DNA of 7,839 bases, from contig CALDIA010000010.1 in NCBI GenBank assembly GCA_937901455.1, positions 1-7,839 on the forward strand, in the 5' to 3' direction. Shown here one piece after another: positions 1 through 7,021 of this stretch. The first letter of the stretch is position 1, and each line of letters opens with the position of its first letter. Source of the DNA: an uncultured Bacteroidales bacterium (lineage in GTDB: Bacteria > Bacteroidota > Bacteroidia > Bacteroidales > WCHB1-69). Below the pieces are notes generated by a model, which saw only the letters and a program-made list of their open reading frames with translations, did not search any database and was not told the origin of the DNA. Made by a program: the position numbers and the translations under genes.

Positions 1-35
1 TAAGCGCCGATGAAAGACTAAGAAGTTCGCGCTTA
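1..35 (+). terminator. Possible terminator stem of an upstream gene, cut by the window edge
   Basis: The first seven bases (TAAGCGC) are the exact reverse complement of bases 29-35 (GCGCTTA), with a 21-base loop between them. Bases 38-42 (TTTTT) follow, after AAC... The right arm may extend to AAC, with its partner lying before the window. This fits an intrinsic terminator ending the preceding gene and separating it from the operon that starts at 61. The large loop and the missing left flank make it weak, and a protein-binding palindrome is possible. Confidence 0.3.
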
Positions 36-60
36 ACTTTTTGTGGAAAAACGAAGCTGT

Positions 61-1776
61 ATGTTAGACACAATAGTAAACAATCCCTTTAGAATCCTCG
101 GCGTTTATGCCAACGCCCGACCTGTCGACATCGTGTCGAACTGCGATGACATGGAGGCTTATTTGTCTGTCGGCCAAAATGTGTCGTTCGACTTGGATTT
201 CAACAACCTCATGCCAGCGGTAAAACGGACACAGGAAACCGTGGCACAGGCTAAAAGCAAAATCAACCTGCCAAAAGACAAACTGAAATACGCCTTGTTT
301 TGGTTTGTAAAAGACTCGTCGTCGGCTCATGCGATGAACTATCTGAAAAATGGCGACTTCGACAATGCCAACAAAGTTTTTGAGATAGAGGATGCCTTTT
401 CCACTCGAATAAACAAGGCGGTGGTGGCGATGATGCAAGATGACTTGGGCACTGCCATTGCCAACATCACGGAGATGATTCACGACAATGACGATTTAGG
501 TCTGCGCGATGATTTTGTGAAAGCCATTTGCGGCGATGCGTTTTCGATTGGCGAGGACGAAATGGCGCACCTATTTATTAATGCCTTGCTCGAAGAAATT
601 TCGGCTGGGGAATTGTTGGAGTTGTACAAAAAGCACGGCGTATCGAAAGACGACAACAATTATCTGAAAACAAAGGCGGTAGATGAACCCATTTCGAGAA
701 TCAATGCGGCAATCTCCAAAGCCAAGTCAGTGAGACGTGACGATGCCGATGCCAATTATTGGGCTGGTAAGGATTTGATGGGAAACACAAAGTCGGACTT
801 GGCGAAAGTGAAAAACCTGCTGGGCGCAACCAATATGCAATATCAAATGCTTGCGGATGACTTGGCTGATGCTATCATGCAATGTGGTATTAATTATTAC
901 AATGCTTCGGAAGATAACGATAAGATTGAAAATGCCTTGGGATTGCAAGAATACGCCTGCAAAATCGCGGTTGGAAGACTGTGTAAGGAAAGGTGTGATA
1001 AGAATCTTAAAGCGTTGATTAAGTTAAAACAGGATGAGTCTGTGGGTGAATATATTGAAGCTATCCGTAATGCTCTCAACGCATATAAAATCAGATCAAA
1101 TGATTATAAAAAACAACATTTTGGAGAAAAACAAAATGAAGGTGTTGAAGGGTTGGATCGGCTTGTTTATAGGCTTTATTATCAATCTGAGAATATGATT
1201 GTTTGGGATTCTTTGATTTGGTACGCTATTACCTTAATAGAAGATTGTGCTCCATTTTTGATTGCAATAAAAGAAAATGTTGGTGCTAATAATATTTCCT
1301 ATCTGAATATTTCGACTACCGTTGCGAATGTGGCCTTGAATGATGTAATTGAAACGGTTAATGAAACGCAAAAAGAGGTGGATCGCCGACTTAGAGATTA
1401 TCATTCTATGATGAGTATTGATGGCAGTAGTGTTAGAAGTATGTATATTAAAGCTTGGGAGTGTTTCTTGTATATTGACAAATTAGATGTGTTGGATGAT
1501 TTTAAACTTCAAAGATATAATCCTAATAAGAATTCTTTGAAACAAGTATTCGTTGTTAATCAAATTAGCGTGGAGAGTATTAAAATTTATGGTTTTGATA
1601 TGCGAACCTCAAAAGAAAAAAAGGATGATGAGGATGCGTATAATAAATGTCGTTCGAGAAATGATTATTTGAAATATCTACATGATTATCCGGATGGTTC
1701 ATATAAGGAAAAAGCAATTAGAAAATCAAAGAGCGTTTTTGTATGGATGCGCGATTTAATAAAAGGAGTAAAATAA
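61..1776 (+). CDS. Hypothetical protein with J-domain-like N-terminus, probable Hsp70 partner
   Basis: A 571-residue soluble protein with no signal peptide or clear membrane span. Residues 8-20 (NPFRILGVYANAR) read like helix I of a J domain (NPF-x-x-LGV-x-x-x-A). After a linker of about 50 residues, 71-82 (PKDKLKYALFWF) resembles the later J-domain helix. The HPD tripeptide that stimulates Hsp70 is not present. The middle is helical and could be TPR-like. Near the C-terminus, YLKYLHDYPDGSY (536-548) resembles the Y-x-x-YP-x-G-x-Y motif of many Bacteroidetes helical-repeat proteins. Start: an in-frame stop at 34-36 leaves GTG 43 or ATG 61. I chose ATG 61 because it starts just before the conserved-looking segment; neither has a good Shine-Dalgarno site. 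It is the first gene of the operon, and its stop overlaps the next start by one base. Base composition falls sharply in the second half. The CDS is well supported; the J-like role is inferred from the motif and from the Hsp70 two genes downstream. Confidence 0.75.
   Translation: MLDTIVNNPFRILGVYANARPVDIVSNCDDMEAYLSVGQNVSFDLDFNNLMPAVKRTQETVAQAKSKINLPKDKLKYALFWFVKDSSSAHAMNYLKNGDFDNANKVFEIEDAFSTRINKAVVAMMQDDLGTAIANITEMIHDNDDLGLRDDFVKAICGDAFSIGEDEMAHLFINALLEEISAGELLELYKKHGVSKDDNNYLKTKAVDEPISRINAAISKAKSVRRDDADANYWAGKDLMGNTKSDLAKVKNLLGATNMQYQMLADDLADAIMQCGINYYNASEDNDKIENALGLQEYACKIAVGRLCKERCDKNLKALIKLKQDESVGEYIEAIRNALNAYKIRSNDYKKQHFGEKQNEGVEGLDRLVYRLYYQSENMIVWDSLIWYAITLIEDCAPFLIAIKENVGANNISYLNISTTVANVALNDVIETVNETQKEVDRRLRDYHSMMSIDGSSVRSMYIKAWECFLYIDKLDVLDDFKLQRYNPNKNSLKQVFVVNQISVESIKIYGFDMRTSKEKKDDEDAYNKCRSRNDYLKYLHDYPDGSYKEKAIRKSKSVFVWMRDLIKGVK
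1762..1768 (+). promoter_or_regulatory. Strong Shine-Dalgarno site fixing the start of the membrane-anchored GrpE-like gene
   Basis: AAAGGAG lies seven bases before ATG 1776, inside the last codons of the preceding gene. It is a good match to the anti-Shine-Dalgarno sequence, unlike the weak leaders of the other genes here. It decides for ATG 1776 over the in-frame ATG at 1743, which would put eleven polar residues before an otherwise typical signal sequence. Confidence 0.7.
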
Positions 1777-2705
1777 TGAAACGAGTGTTTATTATAGTAG
1801 CATTGTCGATGTTGATTAGCAGTGTGTTTGCACAATCAGACAGCCTAATGCAAGAACAGCAAAACAAAATCGTTGCACTTGAGCAAAAGTTGCAAAGCAT
1901 CGAGCAAAACAATGCTTCGTTCAATGTCCAACTGACAGATTTGAAAACGCAGGTTGTTATGCTTGTGGCTGAAAACAAATCGCTCAATTCGGCATTGCAG
2001 CAAAAGCAGGCCGCCATCGATTCGCTTGCCAAGGTGGTGGCAACCAACTCGGCCAACATCCAAGCCACGGCAGACGAACTTGGCGTGAAGATTCAAACAA
2101 CCGACGATGCCGTGTCGCAAAATGCCGAGAGCCTCAAAGCCAAAACCCTTTGGGGAACCATCGCTTTTATTCTTGCGATACTTGCTTCTCTGGTAGTATG
2201 GCTTTTGCACAAGAAAGGGCAAAAAACCTCCAACGACAAGATTGCCACGCTGAAGCAGCAAGCCGACGAACTGAACGAGAAGATTGTCGGCCAGTTCAGC
2301 ACCGAAATGGGCGAGTTGCAGAAGATTGGCGAAGCATTGAAAAACGCCAACGCCAACACCTCGGCAGAGCCTGACCATTCGTTGGTGAAGAAGTTGGTGG
2401 ACAGAATCAATTTTATGGAGATGACATTGCACAAAATGGACAGCCATGTTCGAGGGCATAATGGCTTGACAAATGCCATCAATGTGATGAAGATTCGCCT
2501 AAAGGATAACGGCTATGAAATAATAGAATGGTACGGGAAGGATTATGACGAAGGATACAACTTTGCAGATGTCGAATTTGAAGATGATGAGTATTTGGAG
2601 GAAGGGAAACGAATCATTTCGGAAGTGGTTCAGCCACAAATCAACTATAAAGGAAAGATGATACAAGCAGCAAAAGTTAAAGTAAAACAGATTATTAACG
2701 AATAA
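1776..2705 (+). CDS. Membrane-anchored coiled-coil protein with a GrpE-like C-terminal domain
   Basis: A 309-residue protein. Residues 1-20 form a signal peptide (KR, hydrophobic core, SSVFAQ with likely cleavage after A19 or Q20). Residues 23-120 are Gln/Leu/Ala-rich heptads, so a likely periplasmic coiled coil. One membrane span lies at about 125-144, followed by HKKGQK, which places the C-terminus in the cytoplasm. Residues 150-190 are again helical. Residues 203-306 resemble GrpE: a helix pair, then NGYEII (245-250), DEYLEEGKRIISEVV (271-285) and YKGKMIQAAKVKV (291-303). The last matches the GrpE pattern G-[RK]-x-I-[RQ]-A-A-x-V-x-V; canonical GrpE is soluble with no signal peptide. The start is set by AAAGGAG and the TAATG overlap with the upstream gene; an Hsp70 gene follows 12 bases after the stop. 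I infer a nucleotide-exchange factor tethered to the inner membrane, possibly relaying periplasmic state to the Hsp70. The architecture is clear; the GrpE assignment is by-eye homology. An unrelated coiled-coil adaptor is the alternative. Confidence 0.75.
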   Translation: MKRVFIIVALSMLISSVFAQSDSLMQEQQNKIVALEQKLQSIEQNNASFNVQLTDLKTQVVMLVAENKSLNSALQQKQAAIDSLAKVVATNSANIQATADELGVKIQTTDDAVSQNAESLKAKTLWGTIAFILAILASLVVWLLHKKGQKTSNDKIATLKQQADELNEKIVGQFSTEMGELQKIGEALKNANANTSAEPDHSLVKKLVDRINFMEMTLHKMDSHVRGHNGLTNAINVMKIRLKDNGYEIIEWYGKDYDEGYNFADVEFEDDEYLEEGKRIISEVVQPQINYKGKMIQAAKVKVKQIINE

Positions 2706-2717
2706 AAACATAATACT

Positions 2718-5234
2718 ATGGCAAAAATGAAGTATGGAATTGATTTGGGTACGACCAATTCTGCCATTTGCAAGATGGAACACGGAGAACCCAAAATCAT
2801 CAAGACGACAACGCAGAAAGACATCTTGCCGTCTTGTGTCGCTTTTTCGGGAAATGGAAGAATCATCGTTGGCGACAAAGCCGTTGCGCAACTCAACAAA
2901 GACAGATTGCAAGCTTTAAGAAGCGATGGGCTTTTTGAAAAGAACAAGAATGTATTTGTTGAATTTAAGAGGACTATGGGGCTTGATACCATCTACCACA
3001 GCGAGAACATGAGAGCCAAAGATAAAAAGGCGGATTATAATTCGGAAGAATTGTCGTCGGAAATCCTAAAAGAACTCAAAACCCTCGCCTCAAACGCCTC
3101 CGACAACGAGCGAATCTATTCTGTTGTGGTTACTATTCCCGCCCGATTCAACGCCCAGCAGAGTGAAGCCACCGTGAGAGCCGCAAGCTTGGCTGGTTTC
3201 GACAATTGTTTTCTGCTGCAAGAACCTGTTGCAGCGGCAACGGCATACGCTTTTGCCACGGGAAGCAAGAACGGCTATTGGCTCGTTTTTGACTTTGGTG
3301 GTGGCACTTTCGATGCGGCTTTGCTGGATGTCCAAGAAGGTGTCATGACTGTAGTTGACACCGGCGGCAATGCTTTCTTGGGCGGCAAGAACCTTGATTA
3401 TGCGATAGTTGATGAGATTTTGTTGCCAAAACTGAAACAGAAATATGTCATTCAAAACCTGTTGAAGGATAACGAACGGAAGCAAAAACTACGCGAGGCA
3501 TTGAAACCACATGCGGAAGAAATCAAAAACGAGTTGTCAACCCAAGAATCATGGGACATCATTGACGATTTTGCCGATTTGGGCGAGGATGACTTGGGGA
3601 ACGGGATACCGCTTGAATTGTCCGTTTCTCAGGAAGAATTGCAGCCTGTTTTGGCTCCGTTGTTCCAAAAGGCGATAGATTTGTGCAAGGAGTTGCTTGG
3701 TCGCAACCATTTGACGGGGAGCCAAATTGACAAATTGATTCTCGTGGGCGGCCCCACCCTTTCGCCTGTGGTACGCAGAATGCTTCAAGAACAAATCACG
3801 CCCAACGTTGATGCCAGCATCGACCCGATGACAGCCGTGGCCAAAGGAGCGGCCATCTATGCTGCAACGATTGATGAACCAAGACCAGGAGATGATACGA
3901 ATAACAATAACATCGTCTATTTGGATTTGAAGTACAACCCAGGTGCTGTAAAGGAAAAAGCACCAGTATCGGTAATGCCAACAAATCGTAACTTGTTTAT
4001 ACAATTGCGCCGTCAAGATGGTAGCTGGAGCAGCGACAAGACCGAAATAGGCAATGGTGCTGTAATCCAATGCTTGTTGGATTTAGGTAAAAAAGCAAAT
4101 GTGTTTACCGTTATTCTCACTGACGACAGAGGAAACACCTACAACTGCGAACCGAAGGAAGTTGTCTTTATGAACGTGAAACCTCCGACACAGACTTTGC
4201 CTTACAACATTGGCATCGAAATCATGGATGTTGAACGAGACAGGGCGGTTTTCATGCCAATAAAGGGGCTTGAAAAAAATCAGCCTACGAGAGCGGAAGG
4301 TGAAAAAACGGGACTTTACACGATGTGCGATATTGTTCCGGGCGATGAAGCAAGTATGGTAAGAATCCCGGTATATGAGGGAGACAACAATACGGAAGGG
4401 ACAAGCACCATTTATAACAAACATGTTTTTGACGTTGAACTGACAGGTGACGATGTGCCTCAACTGGTGCCCAAGAACAGCGAAATCAACATAAAGATAG
4501 TAGTGGAGAAGGATATGGCTAAAACCCTTGTCGCCACATTCCCAAAATACGGCATCCCCATTGAGAAAAAGATTGAGATTGGCACAAGTGGCAATAGTGC
4601 CGAAAAGTTGAAGAGATTCTATGATGACGCCGAATCTCGTTTGAAATCGTTCCAGAAGAGCAGTGCTATACCGCAAAGCGAAATAAGCGATGTGGCAGAA
4701 AAGCTGGCTGATGTGAAACATCGTTTTGATGCCGAATCGCAAGAACCCGACGGAAAAGAACATCTAATGGAAAGTCTGCGTGAGGTCTATCGTCAATTGG
4801 AAGAGGTGGAGAAACGCCACGAGTGGGACACCATCGAGGCCGAACTCCGCCACGAGTTCGACCGCCTTGAAGAAGCCAACAACGACCTCGGTAACAAACA
4901 CGACCAAGAAGTGAACGAACTTCGCAGGCAGACCGATGCCGTCATCCGCAGCCGTGATGTGAAGATGGGGCGCAAGGTGCTGAGAATGATTGAGCAGGTG
5001 TTTGTGCAAGTAACCTTCATCTACCAACTCATTGGCTGTATCAATCACTATGACCAGAACTTTGGCAGATACTCTTGGCGCAACGCAAATCAAGCGCGGC
5101 AACTCCTCAACCAAGGCAAGAGTATGATAGCCAGCGGAAATATCGACATTGAAGCCTTGCGGGGCATTTGTGTGGAAGTGCTGAATCTGTTGCCGGAAGA
5201 GGATAGGCCTAAAGGACCGGGAGTTGGAATGTAA
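2718..5234 (+). CDS. Divergent Hsp70 (DnaK-like) chaperone with extended C-terminal helical region
   Basis: An 838-residue Hsp70-family ATPase, about 200 residues longer than DnaK. The nucleotide-binding domain (about 4-385) is complete: phosphate-1 GIDLGTTNS (7-15), FKRTMG (83-88) with K84 at the position of the catalytic DnaK Lys70, TIPARF (139-144) with the switch proline P141, EPVAAA (169-174), phosphate-2 FDFGGGTFD (191-199), adenosine motif LVGGPTLSP (342-350) and the connect-2-like AKGAAIYAA (375-383). A short hydrophobic linker VYLDL (400-404) replaces the DnaK VLLLDV linker. The following region (about 410-620, beta-rich) lacks the PLSLGIE signature, so the substrate-binding domain is unusual. 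Residues 625-830 are helical, with charged coiled coil at 660-740. The C-terminus is GPGVGM, not EEVD or the usual DnaK tail. The start at ATG 2718 is right at the conserved N-terminus. It lies 12 bases after the GrpE-like gene and 11 before the kinase-AAA gene. ATP binding and hydrolysis are likely; substrates are unknown. It is not the housekeeping DnaK. Confidence 0.93.
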   Translation: MAKMKYGIDLGTTNSAICKMEHGEPKIIKTTTQKDILPSCVAFSGNGRIIVGDKAVAQLNKDRLQALRSDGLFEKNKNVFVEFKRTMGLDTIYHSENMRAKDKKADYNSEELSSEILKELKTLASNASDNERIYSVVVTIPARFNAQQSEATVRAASLAGFDNCFLLQEPVAAATAYAFATGSKNGYWLVFDFGGGTFDAALLDVQEGVMTVVDTGGNAFLGGKNLDYAIVDEILLPKLKQKYVIQNLLKDNERKQKLREALKPHAEEIKNELSTQESWDIIDDFADLGEDDLGNGIPLELSVSQEELQPVLAPLFQKAIDLCKELLGRNHLTGSQIDKLILVGGPTLSPVVRRMLQEQITPNVDASIDPMTAVAKGAAIYAATIDEPRPGDDTNNNNIVYLDLKYNPGAVKEKAPVSVMPTNRNLFIQLRRQDGSWSSDKTEIGNGAVIQCLLDLGKKANVFTVILTDDRGNTYNCEPKEVVFMNVKPPTQTLPYNIGIEIMDVERDRAVFMPIKGLEKNQPTRAEGEKTGLYTMCDIVPGDEASMVRIPVYEGDNNTEGTSTIYNKHVFDVELTGDDVPQLVPKNSEINIKIVVEKDMAKTLVATFPKYGIPIEKKIEIGTSGNSAEKLKRFYDDAESRLKSFQKSSAIPQSEISDVAEKLADVKHRFDAESQEPDGKEHLMESLREVYRQLEEVEKRHEWDTIEAELRHEFDRLEEANNDLGNKHDQEVNELRRQTDAVIRSRDVKMGRKVLRMIEQVFVQVTFIYQLIGCINHYDQNFGRYSWRNANQARQLLNQGKSMIASGNIDIEALRGICVEVLNLLPEEDRPKGPGVGM

Positions 5235-5245
5235 AATATTGCCTT

Positions 5246-7012
5246 ATGCCAACCCTCACCAAACAACAGCCGATCGGCCACTACACCGTTGCTTTCCCCA
5301 TCAAGGACAGCACATACGCCGAAACCTATCGTGTGAAAGACGCTTCGGGGAAGAACTATTTCCTGAAACTCTTCAACTACGCCAAGCTCCACCACACGCA
5401 GTTCGACAAGAACGGGGAGGTCTTGGAACTCGTCATCTCCAAGCAACTCAGCCACCCTAACCTCACGCACTACCACGACAGCGGCGAACTGACATTGAAC
5501 GGGCAGAAGATGGCTTACATCGTCTATGACTTCATCAGCGGCGAGACCTTGGCGCAAAAGACGGGGCGCGAACAAGGCTGCTCGGTGTATCAAGCCAGGC
5601 AATACGTCTTGGGCGTGTTGGAGGGTGTGAAGTTTCTGCACAACCTTCCTAATCCAGTCATTCACAATGAATTGACTACTGAAAATGTCATGCTCGATAT
5701 GAAGGACAACATGCCCAAAATCATCGATTTCGGTTATGCCCGTTTCGTGTCGCAAAGCCGGAATGCGTTCCAGAAAGAGGGCTTGAATCCGTTCTATATG
5801 GCACCCGAGGCGTTCAACGGCATTTTCACCGTGCAGACTGACCTCTACTCCGTTGGGGCGATGCTGTATCACCTGCTGTTTGGTATGCCACCTTATTATG
5901 TGAGCATTCCGCAGTATCAGGCGGATAGGGTCTCGGTGGTTGATACCATCTTGAAAGAACGGCATAAGCCTTTGCCAATGCTTATCAAGGACAAACCGGG
6001 CTTGGACGAGCAGTTGGAGAACACGTTGCGAAAAGCCTTGGTAAACGATGTGGACGACCGTTTCAGGAGTGCCGACGAGTTCATCAAAGCCTTAAATGGC
6101 GAAATGATGGTGGAGTCTTTGCCGCAAAAGCCAACCAAAATCAAGCCCAAACGGCAAGAGGCAGAACGCCCAAAAACGGGCAACGGCTTTGCAGATGTGG
6201 CGGGCATGGAAGAACTGAAAGCGCAGATGCGACTAGATGTCATTAATGCTTTGAACAATCCAGAAGAATACAAGGAGTACGGCATCACCATACCCAACGG
6301 AATGTTGCTCTATGGCCCGCCGGGTTGCGGCAAGACATTTTTTGCGAAGAAATTTGCGGAGGAAGTCGGTTTCAATTTCATGGTAAAGACACCTGCCGAC
6401 CTAAAAAGCCGCTATGTGAACGCCACGCAGGAAAACATCAAAGCAATGTTCGACGAGGCCTACGAAAACGCGCCCACCATCATCTTCATCGACGAAATCA
6501 ACGAACTCGTCCCCGACCGCAACAGCGACATTCACGAGATGGCGGAGAGTGCTGTTAATGAGATGCTTTCGCAAATGGACCGAACGGGCGAGAAAGGCGT
6601 TTTCATTATCGGCGCAAGCAATTTGCCCCAAAAGATTGATACTGCTATTCTCCGTGCCGGGCGTTTGGAAAAGCACTTCTATGTAGGTCCGCCCGATTTC
6701 ACGGCACGAAAACTCCTCTTTGAGAAATCTTTGCAAAATCGCAAGGCCTTGGATTTCGGCATCGATTATGAGAAGTTGGCCAACATGACCGAAAACTATG
6801 TTTCGGCTGACATCCAACTCATTGTGGACGAAGCGGCAAGAAAAGCATTGTCGAGGCACGAGAAAATCACCATGCAGATTCTCGAAGAAACCATAAGGAA
6901 CAATAAACCCTCATTGACGGTGGCTCAAATCAAAGAATATGAGGCGATAAGGAACAAGTTTGAAGGAATCGCCGAAAAAACAATAGAAAGGAAACCAATA
7001 GGATTTAAATAA
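5246..7012 (+). CDS. Protein-kinase-fold (possible pseudokinase) fused to AAA+ ATPase
   Basis: A 588-residue cytoplasmic two-domain protein. Residues 10-285 have a Ser/Thr-kinase fold: degenerate glycine loop (PIKDSTYAETYRV, 18-30), ATP lysine K41 in FLKLF, likely alpha-C Glu near 58-61, catalytic loop HNELTTEN (140-147), DFG 161-163, APE 186-188, TDLYSVG (198-204) and DDRFRSADEF (270-279). The catalytic-loop Asp is Glu142, and Thr144 sits where Lys is usual, so phosphotransfer is doubtful; N147 and the DFG Asp are kept. A basic linker (295-310) leads to an FtsH/p97-type AAA+ domain (314-560): FADVAGMEELK, Walker A GPPGCGKT (357-364), pore-loop-like SRYVN (388-392), Walker B IIFIDE (412-417), sensor 1 GASN (456-459), arginines R470 and R473 in ILRAGR, and sensor 2 region YVSADI (518-523). 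The AAA part looks fully active. No membrane span or protease domain is present. Inferred role: an unfoldase or remodelling ring working with the Hsp70, with the kinase domain as adaptor or regulator. ATG 5246 is the only good start, though its Shine-Dalgarno is weak. Confidence 0.93.
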   Translation: MPTLTKQQPIGHYTVAFPIKDSTYAETYRVKDASGKNYFLKLFNYAKLHHTQFDKNGEVLELVISKQLSHPNLTHYHDSGELTLNGQKMAYIVYDFISGETLAQKTGREQGCSVYQARQYVLGVLEGVKFLHNLPNPVIHNELTTENVMLDMKDNMPKIIDFGYARFVSQSRNAFQKEGLNPFYMAPEAFNGIFTVQTDLYSVGAMLYHLLFGMPPYYVSIPQYQADRVSVVDTILKERHKPLPMLIKDKPGLDEQLENTLRKALVNDVDDRFRSADEFIKALNGEMMVESLPQKPTKIKPKRQEAERPKTGNGFADVAGMEELKAQMRLDVINALNNPEEYKEYGITIPNGMLLYGPPGCGKTFFAKKFAEEVGFNFMVKTPADLKSRYVNATQENIKAMFDEAYENAPTIIFIDEINELVPDRNSDIHEMAESAVNEMLSQMDRTGEKGVFIIGASNLPQKIDTAILRAGRLEKHFYVGPPDFTARKLLFEKSLQNRKALDFGIDYEKLANMTENYVSADIQLIVDEAARKALSRHEKITMQILEETIRNNKPSLTVAQIKEYEAIRNKFEGIAEKTIERKPIGFK

Positions 7013-7021
7013 TGTAACAAT

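Noticed and set aside
1743..1775. Upstream in-frame ATG for the GrpE-like gene
   Set aside because: It would add eleven polar residues ahead of a typical signal peptide and ignore the strong AAAGGAG before ATG 1776.
1845..2459. 204-codon open frame on the - strand
   Set aside because: It is antisense to the coiled-coil region of the GrpE-like gene; the Leu/Gln-rich translation mirrors the low-complexity sense strand.
4083..4763. 226-codon open frame on the - strand
   Set aside because: It is antisense to the Hsp70 substrate domain, with no start context or motif of its own.
2718..5234. Housekeeping dnaK
   Set aside because: The length, linker, substrate domain and C-terminus all differ from DnaK, and the neighbours are not the usual dnaK locus.
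5090..5965. 291-codon open frame on the - strand
   Set aside because: It lies antisense to the Hsp70 end and the kinase domain, both with clear motifs; its translation shows no recognisable domain, and it is explained as a shadow of the coding bias.
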